The notes beneath the pieces were generated by a model that was given only the letters and a program-made list of their open reading frames with translations, had not been told where the DNA came from and made no database searches. Shown in pieces: positions 18,308-26,363 of a stretch of 54,021 nt of DNA. The position numbers were made by a program, and so were the translations under genes. Each line of letters begins with the position of its first letter. Position 1 is the stretch's first letter. Source of the DNA: Trichothermofontia sp964536415 (lineage in GTDB: Bacteria; Cyanobacteriota; Cyanobacteriia; B231); assembly GCA_964536415.1 (NCBI GenBank), contig CAZHXN010000021.1, positions 1-54,021 on the forward strand, given 5' to 3'.

Positions 18308-18381
18308 ATTAAAGTATTAAAGCCTGATCTGGATTCAAATCCCAATGCAAGCAATGGGCTATGGATGAGTGTATCACCCCA

Positions 18382-18421
18382 GTTACTAAACAAAAGTGTT
18401 ATCTAAATAACGTTACTAAAC
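18382..18421 (-). promoter_or_regulatory. Candidate operator upstream of cydAB
   Basis: Two identical GTTACTAAAC words (18382-18391 and 18412-18421) are spaced exactly 30 bases, about three helical turns, and flank the palindrome GTTATctaaATAAC (18398-18411). The cluster sits 75-114 bases upstream of the cydA start. Such spaced direct repeats commonly bind a dimeric regulator. The regulator is unknown, and the palindrome does not match the FNR/NtcA consensus. Confidence 0.45.
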
Positions 18422-18752
18422 TGCCAGCAGATTCCCACTCGCCCATCACAGCAGCGATCGCCCAACACCGTCCCCCCAACGCCGTCCCCATTGTGATCAG
18501 TGCCCTCCTCCCTGTACAGTGATTGGCAGCCACAGTTTGTACTTGGTAGCGATCTAGGGTGGCGATCGTAGCCTGAATGCGTTCAGGACTGGCATAGAGC
18601 AGGTGCAGCCCCCCAAGACCGCCTGGAAATGGGTTGCCCCCGTGAGCTTGGCGGGGCACAACCCACAGGTATCTGGGTCTCCCCAATAACACCCCCTTGG
18701 CCAACGGTCGGTTCCCTGGGTGTTTATTGTAGAGCTTGGGAGCAGTGGGCAT
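18399..18752 (-). pseudogene. MBL-fold metallohydrolase C-terminal remnant
   Basis: The minus-strand frame carries GGLHLLYASPERIQATI, DRYQVQTVAANHCTGRRA and MGTALGGRCWA, which fit the C-terminal third of the MBL-fold hydrolases related to the dihydropterin-ribofuranosyl-aminobenzene 5'-phosphate synthase group (GGxHL and the metal-binding xHCTG). Upstream of GGLHLL the frame degenerates, and a neighbouring frame reads GCAPPS, similar to the family's GCAHPG. That indicates a frameshift and loss of the N-terminal HxHxDH half. It overlaps the cydAB upstream region. It is almost certainly non-functional. Confidence 0.6.
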
Positions 18753-18820
18753 CCTTGAATCCCATCAAAATAGAATTCGTCACAAAATCTATAAGCCTTA
18801 CGAAAAAAATATCATAGATT

Positions 18821-18879
18821 TTGACACAAAATCAAAAACGTGCGCTATAGTGACAAGGTTACTAGTGGAACAACTAGTA
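18821..18879 (+). promoter_or_regulatory. Candidate promoter and operator for Uma2 gene
   Basis: TTGACA at 18821-18826 and TATAGT at 18846-18851 are separated by 19 bases, a little long. Just downstream lies the inverted repeat TACTAGT/ACTAGTA (18860-18866 and 18873-18879, 6-base loop). A strong AAGGAGG follows at 18903-18909 but 25 bases before the only ATG, consistent with the loss of the original 5' coding end. Confidence 0.4.
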
Positions 18880-18934
18880 GAATAGAATCCCTAAATAGAC
18901 ACAAGGAGGAACCTACTATACCTGGAAGAGGGGG

Positions 18935-19339
18935 ATGTCGTCGCGGGGCAGAGAGAATATTGCGCCACAAGTAGTGTTTGAGATTCTGTCACCCAGTAAT
19001 AGTGCGCGGGAAATCCTCAATAAGCAGATGTTCTACCGGAAGTATGGGGTTTTGGAAATGTTTTTCTATGATCCGGAATCCTACGATTTCTGGGGACTGG
19101 TGCGGTCCGATCGCAACCAGGATTTTTCCCCGGTGACCGCCTTAAATTTCCCCTGGACTTCACCCACGCTGGGGATTCGGTTTGAGATGTTGGCCGATGG
19201 TCTTGCGATCTTTCACCCGAATGGGGAACCGTTTAAGGACCCGAATACGCTGTTTGAGGAGCGCAATCGGGCACAACAAGAACGCGATCGGGCCTTTGCA
19301 AAACTGCGGGAATTGGGTATCGACCCCACAGAATTATGA
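18935..19339 (+). pseudogene. Uma2-family endonuclease, N-terminally truncated
   Basis: The 134-codon frame has the Uma2 (DUF820, PD-(D/E)XK-like) core: NIAPQVVFEILSPSNSAREILNKQMFYRKYGVLEMFFYDPE split over residues 8-50, a W..P.LG.RFE block, and the coiled tail EERNRAQQERDRAFAKLRELGIDP typical of cyanobacterial members. Full proteins are about 190-220 aa. The missing N-terminal 70 or so residues include the first active-site acidic segment. A ribosome site lies too far upstream of the ATG. It is likely a remnant, although residual translation is possible. Confidence 0.75.
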
Positions 19340-19414
19340 TCCGTTTATCTCCTCTGTGGGGGCAAGGATGGCGATCGCAGGGACTAGCAGATAGCGCGAT
19401 CGAGTTGTGGGATC

Positions 19415-19747
19415 TCAGCTTCGACCTGCTTGAGGCGGTGATAGCGGGGGATTAAACAGTTCAACCTCTGTATTTGTTTGAGGATCTTTCCCCGTAATGA
19501 AGTTGTAACGTCGTTCATTACAACGACGACAGGCAAGGGCAAGATTATCTAAATCACTATCGCCCCCTAGTGATTGGGGTTGGATGTGATCAATTGAAAG
19601 CGGAGCAGAACTCAGCAACTCTGGGTAGTGACAATACTCACAATTGAGATAACTAAAAATTTCGTCAAGTTCACCGATCGCTTCTAACTCAACAGTTTCT
19701 TCCGCAGTAAGAGTATCCGCTTTTTTCTTATCTAAAAGTGTTTGCAT
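19415..19747 (-). CDS. HNH endonuclease-like protein, chimeric
   Basis: This 110-aa product has an HNH core: CEYCHYPEL supplies the first Cys pair, SIDHIQPQSLGG the DH motif and DNLALACRRCN the second Cys pair, followed by ERRYNFITGKDP. Related proteins extend well past LFNP, but here the frame ends after LFNPPLSPPQAGRS. The N-terminal 35 residues (LLDKKKADTLTAEETVELEAI) resemble a separate small cyanobacterial protein rather than an HNH leader. The gene therefore looks like a fusion with a lost C-terminus. Zinc and metal residues are present, so activity is possible but doubtful. Confidence 0.65.
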   Translation of the reverse strand: MQTLLDKKKADTLTAEETVELEAIGELDEIFSYLNCEYCHYPELLSSAPLSIDHIQPQSLGGDSDLDNLALACRRCNERRYNFITGKDPQTNTEVELFNPPLSPPQAGRS

Positions 19748-19810
19748 CGGTATGCAGCACCCGATCGATCTGCCAGAGGATCACCATATCATCTAAGGTG
19801 TAACCTACCC

Positions 19811-20260
19811 TTACGCAGAATGATGAGTACTCAGGTAATAGGCGAGGGCCAGTAACCCCAATCGGTAGCTATCGGCCCCAAAGCCGCAAATTTGACCGAT
19901 CGCCACAGGGGCAATATAGGAATGGTGGCGGAAGGCTTCCCGCTGGTGGATATTGCTGAGGTGAACCTCTACCGTAGGAATCGCTACTGCCGCGATCGCA
20001 TCGCGAATCGCCACACTCGTATGGGTATAGGCTCCTGGATTGATCACAATGCCCTGGTGGACATTCCAGGCAGATTGGATATAATCGACCAGCGTTCCCT
20101 CATGATTAGACTGGACAGCTGTCACCGCTAAACCGAGACGTTGCCCTTCCGCTGTGAGAACCTGATTGATCTCATCTAAAGTTGTGGCCCCATAGATATT
20201 GGGTTCACGCCGCCCTAAAAAGTTCAAATTGGGGCCATGAACAACTAAGACACTGGTCAC
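19811..20260 (-). CDS. aroQ: Type II 3-dehydroquinate dehydratase
   Basis: This 149-aa enzyme catalyses step three of the shikimate pathway. VLVVHGPNLNFLGRREPNIYG at the start carries the catalytic Tyr; QSNHEGTLVDYIQ, INPGAYTHTSVAIRDA and EVHLSNIHQREAFRHHS are the remaining signature blocks. The frame is open 20 codons upstream, but a GTG at 20260 is preceded by GGGAGC at a good distance and gives the usual length and N-terminus. It is a soluble dodecameric enzyme. Confidence 0.95.
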   Translation of the reverse strand: MTSVLVVHGPNLNFLGRREPNIYGATTLDEINQVLTAEGQRLGLAVTAVQSNHEGTLVDYIQSAWNVHQGIVINPGAYTHTSVAIRDAIAAVAIPTVEVHLSNIHQREAFRHHSYIAPVAIGQICGFGADSYRLGLLALAYYLSTHHSA

Positions 20261-20369
20261 ACAAAAGCTCCCGTCAACGTGAATCGTGCGAGTCAGGTCG
20301 CACGCATGGCTCGCACCCATTTCATGACGCCGAGCACTACCACCGATTAGAGATTACTCATAGCTAGCA

Positions 20370-20507
20370 CTAACGCAGCCGACGATCGTCAACCGGGATC
20401 GGGATCGGAACTGGCTCTGCTTCTGGCTCCTGTGGACCCAGGAGAGCTTCGAGTAAACGACGCGCCCACTCTTTCAGCTTTTCAATCAAAGTATCAATGT
20501 AGTCCAT
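20370..20507 (-). CDS. Small proline-rich protein, 45 aa
   Basis: The ATG at 20507 is preceded by AAAGGAG about 12 bases upstream. The 45-aa product starts MDYIDTLIEKLKEWARRLLE, an amphipathic helix, followed by an acidic proline-rich tail (PEAEPVPIPIPVDD) and a basic end. The helix-plus-PxP layout suggests a small interaction or membrane-peripheral protein. The function is unknown. It lies 109 bases upstream of the aroQ start on the same strand and might be co-transcribed with it. Confidence 0.6.
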   Translation of the reverse strand: MDYIDTLIEKLKEWARRLLEALLGPQEPEAEPVPIPIPVDDRRLR

Positions 20508-20755
20508 TAACCAAATGGCTCCTTTAAGTCGATCTAGACGCTGTTAGCCGCTGGAGACAGGAACAGTTCCAAGGCTGCTGTCTTTAACCCGGATAGGTTG
20601 AACCTAGATCAGGAATCACGCGATCGGGCATTGATTTGGGATCGCTGTTTCCATCATAACGAATTGACACAAATGTTCAAGGTCGTTTCTCTTGAATTTA
20701 GAATTCCTGGGGATGAAGGACATCGGGATTAGGGGGGGAAACTTCCCCCTCTAGG

Positions 20756-22024
20756 TTAGGATGCCCCAATTTGCCGCCGCAGTAACAAGCTACGCCGTAA
20801 ACGATCGAGGGCATGGTTGACGCTCAGGTTGCGAATCCAGTCGCGATCGCGCTGGGCACCCAGTTGGTACTCAAAACTCTGGATACTGCCCTCCGGCCCC
20901 GCCAGCCCGACATACACTAGGCCAACGGGTTTACTGGCCGTGCCACCCCCTGGTCCCGCAATCCCCGTAATGCTCAAGCCCCAAGTCGTTTTCAACAAGG
21001 ACTGAACGCCTTGGGCCATCTGCTGGGCGACCACATGGCTCACCGCTCCTTCCGCCGCCAATCGTTCGGCATCCACCCCCAGAAGTTGGGTTTTCACGGC
21101 ATTATCGTAGGCCAGAATCCCCCCCATAAAGTAAGCAGAACTGCCTGGAACCGTCGTGATGCGTTGTCCCAGCCCGCCGCCGGTACAGGATTCGGCCACA
21201 GCCAGGGTTTCCTGGGCTTCCTGGAGAAAGCGACCCACGACCGAGGCCAAGGTTTCGGCATCAGCCCCAACGTAGTCCATGCCGCCCAGTTGCCGCAGTT
21301 GTTGCTCGACGGGGGCGATTAAGGCGATCGCTTCTGCCTCAGATGCCGCCCTGGCCGTAATGCGCAGTTTCACTTCCCCGTGGTTAGCGTAGGGGGCGAC
21401 AGTGGGATTTTGCAGATAGAGGTAGGCGTTGACTTTTTCCGCCAGGGCTGACTCGGCGATCCCCCAATACTTGAGCACCCGTGAGTAGATCATTTCCTGG
21501 CCCCACCCCTGGCTGCGCAGGTAGGGGATAGCCACCTGGTTCCACATGGGCTTGAGTTCCGAGGGTACCCCAGGGAACGTCAGCAGGGTCAGACCAGGGC
21601 GAGGTTGCCAGATAATACCGGGGGCTGTCCCAATTTCGTTAGTCAAAATGTCAGCCCCCTGGGGAATCAGGGCTTGTTTGCGGTTACCGGGGGTGAGTTC
21701 TCGGCCCCGTTGGGCATATTTCTGGCGAATATCTTCCAGAATTTTGGGGATTTCAACCAGGGGCACGTCGAAAAACTTGGCCAGGGCGGCATGGGTCAAA
21801 TCATCAGGCGTTGGCCCCAGCCCACCGGTGAAGAGGAGGAGGCGCGATCGCTCACAGGCGGTTGCGAGGACCTTTTGCAGCCGCCGCTCGTTATCACCGA
21901 CCACCGTCTGGTAGTAGTGGGGAATCCCCAATTGGGCGAGCTGTTGGGCCAGGAACTGGGCATTACTGTTCAGGATGTCGCCGAGGAGGAGTTCCGTGCC
22001 GACACAAATAATTTCAGCACTCAT
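20756..22024 (-). CDS. cinA: CinA-like protein
   Basis: This is a 422-aa protein. The N-terminal MoaB/MogA-like domain has VGTELLLGDILNSNAQFLAQ and FTGGLGPTPDDLTH. The C-terminal nicotinamide-nucleotide amidase domain has VAESCTGGGLGQRIT, with the catalytic Ser, and ITGIAGPGGG. Full CinA proteins recycle NMN (deamidase) and may hydrolyse ADP-ribose. Length and domain order are standard. It is followed, 52 bases away upstream, by the transferase gene on the same strand, so transcription from a shared promoter is possible. Confidence 0.93.
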   Translation of the reverse strand: MSAEIICVGTELLLGDILNSNAQFLAQQLAQLGIPHYYQTVVGDNERRLQKVLATACERSRLLLFTGGLGPTPDDLTHAALAKFFDVPLVEIPKILEDIRQKYAQRGRELTPGNRKQALIPQGADILTNEIGTAPGIIWQPRPGLTLLTFPGVPSELKPMWNQVAIPYLRSQGWGQEMIYSRVLKYWGIAESALAEKVNAYLYLQNPTVAPYANHGEVKLRITARAASEAEAIALIAPVEQQLRQLGGMDYVGADAETLASVVGRFLQEAQETLAVAESCTGGGLGQRITTVPGSSAYFMGGILAYDNAVKTQLLGVDAERLAAEGAVSHVVAQQMAQGVQSLLKTTWGLSITGIAGPGGGTASKPVGLVYVGLAGPEGSIQSFEYQLGAQRDRDWIRNLSVNHALDRLRRSLLLRRQIGAS

Positions 22025-22076
22025 TTAGCCATACTCATGGAGTTGCATTCATAATTCACAGCATTCCTGCCTGCCT

Positions 22077-23144
22077 TTAACTACTCTGTTGGCGGGCATG
22101 TTTACGCACTTGCCAACTGATGTAGCTCAGCAAAGCGGTGGCCCCAATCACGTAGGCGATGCCGCTGGGCATTCCCGACAGGGCGAGGGCCAGGGTTCCG
22201 ACCCAAAGGGTAAGCGAATAGATGAAGATAACCGTCAAGCGATGGGATAACCCGGCATTTAATAACCGATGGTGCAGATGGCGTTTATCGGCTTTGAAGG
22301 GGGATTTGCCACACCGCAGGCGATCGATAATCACCGCCGACATATCGAGAATCGGAACCGCCAGAATCACGTAGGGCAGCAACACCGCCGCTGTGGTGAC
22401 GCTCTTGACTAGGCCAATCACCCCAACGCCCGCAAGGACAAAGCCCACAAAATAGGCCCCCCCATCCCCCATGAAAATCTGGGCGGGATTGAAGTTATAC
22501 CGCAGGAAAGCCAGCAACCCTCCTGCCAGGGCGGCTGCAATTAAACCAGCTTCGGGACGGTTGACAAACAGGCTAACAATTAGCATTGTCACTGCGGCAA
22601 TGCCAGAAACCCCGGCGGCCAGACCATCTAGCCCATCGATCCAGTTAATGGCGTTGGCCATCCCCACTAACCAGGTGACCGTAATGGGCAGGCTGACCCA
22701 GTCAGGCAGGACCATCAGGCTGCCCTGGGCAAAGGGGATCGTGAGGAATTCAATTTGCACCCCCGCATTCCAGGCAAACGTGGCAACCATCACCTGGGTC
22801 AACAGGCGGGAGAAGGGGGACAGGTTAAACAGGTCATCGGCCAAACCAATCAGGAAAAAGCAAATGCCGCCGATCGCAACCCCCCAAATTTCATAATCCT
22901 TGGCCGGCGGCAAGATCCCAAATCCGCCTGCCCACCAGACCACCAGCAGGGCAATCAGGGTTCCCAGAAAAATCGAAACCCCCCCCAGGCGAACCATTGG
23001 ACGCTGATGCACCTTACGCCCATTGGGGAGATCGACACGACCACTTTTGAGCGCAATCTTCTTGACGATCGGGGTGGTCAGGAGAACCACCAGACCCGCG
23101 ATCAGAAATGCAACCAGATGATAGAACTGGGTGGGCATCGGCAA
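22077..23144 (-). CDS. Undecaprenyl-phosphate GlcNAc-1-P transferase
   Basis: This 355-aa polytopic protein is of the MraY/WecA/TagO family. Eleven or so hydrophobic segments are seen. LIGLADDLFNLSPF holds the conserved aspartates, NAINWIDGLDGLAAG the second catalytic block, FMGDGGAYFVGF the third, and HLHHRLLNAGLSHR the cytoplasmic loop typical of WecA-type rather than MraY-type enzymes. It should transfer sugar-1-phosphate (probably GlcNAc-1-P) to undecaprenyl phosphate to begin glycan or O-antigen synthesis. The exact sugar is inferred. Confidence 0.88.
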   Translation of the reverse strand: MPMPTQFYHLVAFLIAGLVVLLTTPIVKKIALKSGRVDLPNGRKVHQRPMVRLGGVSIFLGTLIALLVVWWAGGFGILPPAKDYEIWGVAIGGICFFLIGLADDLFNLSPFSRLLTQVMVATFAWNAGVQIEFLTIPFAQGSLMVLPDWVSLPITVTWLVGMANAINWIDGLDGLAAGVSGIAAVTMLIVSLFVNRPEAGLIAAALAGGLLAFLRYNFNPAQIFMGDGGAYFVGFVLAGVGVIGLVKSVTTAAVLLPYVILAVPILDMSAVIIDRLRCGKSPFKADKRHLHHRLLNAGLSHRLTVIFIYSLTLWVGTLALALSGMPSGIAYVIGATALLSYISWQVRKHARQQSS

Positions 23145-23228
23145 GGGAACTGCAAGGTAAAAAACTGTCTAGCAAAGTCTACCTGGGTTTGACCCGTTTG
23201 TGCTAGCTGCCGGGGGAATTTTCTACCC

Positions 23229-24512
23229 TTAAGCCATTGCGGGCACGGGGATAGTCAAATGGGGATAGAGGGGAAATTGACGACAGAGGTTGGCGACGCG
23301 CTGCCGACAGTCCTGTATAACAGCTTCATTCTCTGGGTCAAGCAGGCGATCCGCAATAATATTAGCAATTTCGGTAAATTCTGCCGTACCTAGGCCACGG
23401 GTGGTCATGGCGGGGGACCCCAACCGCAGACCACTGGTCACGAAGGGAGATTCGGGATCGAAGGGAATCGTGTTCTTATTGGTGGTGATGTTGATGGTGC
23501 CCATGAGTTGGTCGGCTTGCTTGCCCGTAAGGCCGATCGATCGCAGGTTAACCAGCATTAAATGATTGTCCGTGCCCCCCGACACCAACTGGAGTCCCCG
23601 CTGTTGCAGTTGGGCGGCCATTGCCTGGGCATTGGCAATCACCTGGGCCGAGTAGGTTTTAAAACTGGGTTGGAGGGCTTCCCCGAAGGCGACGGCTTTG
23701 GCCGCGATCACATGCTCTAGGGGGCCACCCTGGCTACCAGGGAAAACGGCTTTGTCGAATTTTTTCCCCAATTCGGCATCCCGTGTGAGAATCAACCCAC
23801 CCCGAGGTCCCCGCAAGGTTTTGTGGGTGGTGCTGGTGACGACATCACAGTGGGGGATGGGGTTAGGGTGGTGGCCGGTGGCGACGAGGCCGGCAATGTG
23901 GGCAATATCGGCCATCAGGTAAGCCCCCACTTCATCAGCGATCGCCCGGAATTGGGCAAAGTCGATCGTGCGGGGATAGGCGGAATAACCACAGATGATG
24001 AGCTTGGGACGGTGCTGCTGGGCCAGGGCGCGGATCTGGTCAAAGTCCAGTTGTTCGGTGTCCGGGCTGACGCCGTATTGATGCACCTTAAACCATTTGC
24101 CAGACACATTGACGGGGGAGCCGTGGGTCAAATGTCCACCGTGGGACAGATCCATCCCCAAGATGGCATCGCCCGGTTCCAGCAGGGCCAGGAAAACGGC
24201 AAAGTTGGCCTGGGCACCGGAGTGGGACTGGACGTTGGCATGGGCGGCACCGAACAGTTGTTTCGCCCGATCGATGGCAATTTGCTCAATCTCGTCAATA
24301 TAGGCACAGCCACCGTAGTAGCGTTTGTGGGGCAGCCCTTCGGCGTATTTATTGGTCAGCACTGACCCTTGGGCCGCCATCACGGCTGCCGAGGTGAAGT
24401 TTTCACTGGCGATGAGTTCCAGGTGATCCCGTTGACGCTGTAGTTCCTGCTGAATCCAGCCAGCAACGATCGGATCGGTGGTAGCTAAGAAGTCTAAGTT
24501 GGTCTGCGTCAC
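23229..24512 (-). CDS. glyA: Serine hydroxymethyltransferase
   Basis: This 427-aa PLP enzyme interconverts serine and glycine with tetrahydrofolate, feeding one-carbon units and working in photorespiration. The N-terminal ELQRQRDHLELIASENFTS block, YAEGLPHKRYYGGC, and the PLP lysine in VVTSTTHKTLRGPRGG are present, as is the C-terminal GLRLGSPAMTTRG. Length matches the family. The start ATG at 24512 fits family N-termini. It is the most strongly conserved gene in this stretch and appears monocistronic. Confidence 0.97.
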   Translation of the reverse strand: MTQTNLDFLATTDPIVAGWIQQELQRQRDHLELIASENFTSAAVMAAQGSVLTNKYAEGLPHKRYYGGCAYIDEIEQIAIDRAKQLFGAAHANVQSHSGAQANFAVFLALLEPGDAILGMDLSHGGHLTHGSPVNVSGKWFKVHQYGVSPDTEQLDFDQIRALAQQHRPKLIICGYSAYPRTIDFAQFRAIADEVGAYLMADIAHIAGLVATGHHPNPIPHCDVVTSTTHKTLRGPRGGLILTRDAELGKKFDKAVFPGSQGGPLEHVIAAKAVAFGEALQPSFKTYSAQVIANAQAMAAQLQQRGLQLVSGGTDNHLMLVNLRSIGLTGKQADQLMGTINITTNKNTIPFDPESPFVTSGLRLGSPAMTTRGLGTAEFTEIANIIADRLLDPENEAVIQDCRQRVANLCRQFPLYPHLTIPVPAMA

Positions 24513-24654
24513 GGCATCAACCCATCGGAATTTAATAAAGAGCCGAAATTTATGATAGTGCTTTTTCCCAGACCTGATGGCGTTTGTTCCGTTGACGTTT
24601 GTTCCAGTGCCAGAATCTATCAGATGCCTGGTTGGCCGTGGCTAAACGGCTGAG

Positions 24655-26061
24655 TCATGAGGCCGTCGGTTGAGGGGATTCCAAACGGTTGGGGATGCCC
24701 TCACAGCCGCCAGGGATCGTCCGGCGGGTTTTTTCGCCCCCCCAGGCACAACAGTAATAGCGTTGCTCTTCACTCAACCGCTGCACTTGGGAAAAATTGG
24801 CCCCTTCGACCACTGCACCGGTATGGGCACCCGTTTGATAGTTGGGGGGATCGGTGCGGCTCCGGGGGGAGGCGGTGGCAACTGGTCCATAGAAGAGTTG
24901 GGTACCCTTGAGATCAGCGCCGCGCAGATTGGCTTCGTAGAGAATACAGCGGCTCAGATTAGCCTTGAACAGGTCACAATAGCTGAGATTGGCCCGGAAG
25001 AGATTGGCTTCGCTCAGATCCACCCACCGCAGATCGGTCCCACTAAGGTCAGCCTTCGCTAACATCACCCCCAGGTCAATCACCCGCACGCCATGTTCGC
25101 GATCTTCTTCGTAGCCCCCAACTCCATCAAAGATAGCCCGTCCCAAACGCCGATCGCGCTTTAACGGGGTTAGCAACCGCGATCGCGACAGGAAGCGAAT
25201 AATTTTGGCCTTCCCGGCGGCATCGATGCTCCCCAAAATAGCGGCAGTGCGGCCCTCGGCGATCGCCCGCTCCTGGGGCCAGTCTTCGAGTAGTCCTTCT
25301 TCATCCAGCACCAGTTCGGAAATACCCTGAAAATAGCTGTCGATCGTCTGCTGTTGGGTAATCGTATTTTGCTGAATCGTTAAATCCTTGGAAATGACAT
25401 ACTGCCGCCAAGCCACATAGACCGCCACGATCGCGATGAAGATCTGCCCCAAGGCGCCAAAGACCTCCCCCAACGCACCGACTGCATCCCAATTCGTGGT
25501 TTGCCATTGATACTGCCAGCGATCGGCCAAACCGGTTAGCTGCACGAGGCCCCACAGAGCAACCCCTAACCCCAGTACTGCGAACACTTGTCCCCACTGA
25601 CGGGGACTGATCAGCTTAGCCAGGGCGCGACCGATGCTAGGGGCCAGAATGCGTAAGGCGGCGAGTAAAGCCCCGATCGCCCCAACCCAACCCAAGATCG
25701 GGATATTCAACCCCAGACCTATCCCCATCACCAGACAGGCGCTACCCAAAACCAGTAAGTTGAGGGGAGAATCCGCCCTCCCTGACAGGATGCCCCCTTC
25801 GCTCATCCCTAAGCGACTCTCCTGCCCAGATGTTGCGCGAACACCGAAGCGCGATAAGTGCAAGAAACTCAAGTGCTGAAAATCATCCATCTCAGTCATC
25901 CCTGCGAGAACATCGGGTTCAGCAGCCGTCGTAGGGAGGGACGATTCGCCTGCAACGGTGCTGCGGGAACGCGGCTTGGGGGGGGAATTCACCAGAGACT
26001 CCATCTCCTCTGCCGGGGTAGGCAGCTTGGAGGGTGTGGGTGATTCTGGAGTGTCTGTCAT
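24655..26061 (-). CDS. Membrane protein with pentapeptide repeats
   Basis: This is a 468-aa protein. Residues 1-70 are low-complexity and Pro/Ser/Thr-rich. Hydrophobic segments follow around residues 100-215 (for example LLVLGSACLVMGIGLGLNIP). The cytosolic part includes a helix-rich segment with LTIQQNTITQQQTIDSYFQGISELVLDEEGLL, and then pentapeptide repeats of the A(D/N)LxX type (DLSGTDLRWVDLSEANLFRANL) at about residues 345-400. The middle block is common in cyanobacterial membrane pentapeptide proteins. The function is unknown; sensing or scaffolding is a guess. It is a single gene. Confidence 0.82.
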   Translation of the reverse strand: MTDTPESPTPSKLPTPAEEMESLVNSPPKPRSRSTVAGESSLPTTAAEPDVLAGMTEMDDFQHLSFLHLSRFGVRATSGQESRLGMSEGGILSGRADSPLNLLVLGSACLVMGIGLGLNIPILGWVGAIGALLAALRILAPSIGRALAKLISPRQWGQVFAVLGLGVALWGLVQLTGLADRWQYQWQTTNWDAVGALGEVFGALGQIFIAIVAVYVAWRQYVISKDLTIQQNTITQQQTIDSYFQGISELVLDEEGLLEDWPQERAIAEGRTAAILGSIDAAGKAKIIRFLSRSRLLTPLKRDRRLGRAIFDGVGGYEEDREHGVRVIDLGVMLAKADLSGTDLRWVDLSEANLFRANLSYCDLFKANLSRCILYEANLRGADLKGTQLFYGPVATASPRSRTDPPNYQTGAHTGAVVEGANFSQVQRLSEEQRYYCCAWGGEKTRRTIPGGCEGIPNRLESPQPTAS

Positions 26062-26200
26062 CGCAACTTCGACGGTTTTGAGTGGTGAGCCTTGAGTGCT
26101 TCGGTCTTAGCAGCCCTTTACATCCTTTACATAAGGAGAGCACGCGGTTAAAACCGCAACAACAACCAACCCAGATCAGCCCCTTCGCCCCGATCGGCCA

Positions 26201-26265
26201 AGTTGGAAGTAATGACTTTAGGCGTCAACGCCAAGTTAGTAGTAACGACTTTAGTCGTCAAAGCC
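26201..26265. repeat. GACTTTAG-type dispersed repeat, two units
   Basis: Two adjacent units share AGTAAYGACTTTAG: 26201-26233 (AGTTGGAAGTAATGACTTTA then GGCGTCAACG) and 26234-26265 (AGTTAGTAGTAACGACTTTA then GTCGTCAAAG). A third, inverted relative lies at 45032-45059 and a fragment near 40339-40352. These are members of a family often met in cyanobacterial intergenic DNA. They occupy the spacer between the pentapeptide gene and the HEAT gene. Confidence 0.7.
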
Positions 26266-26363
26266 CCTGCATCTGGACCTTTCAAACCGGTTCTTGCTTG
26301 AAAACTCAACATTAAAAATTCAAACCTGTCATGGTTAGGGGGCGTCAATCTCCTAGGGAGACG

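Noticed and set aside
18313..18360. GGATTCAAATCCC-like T-loop word suggesting a tRNA
   Set aside because: No acceptor, D or anticodon stems can be folded around it.
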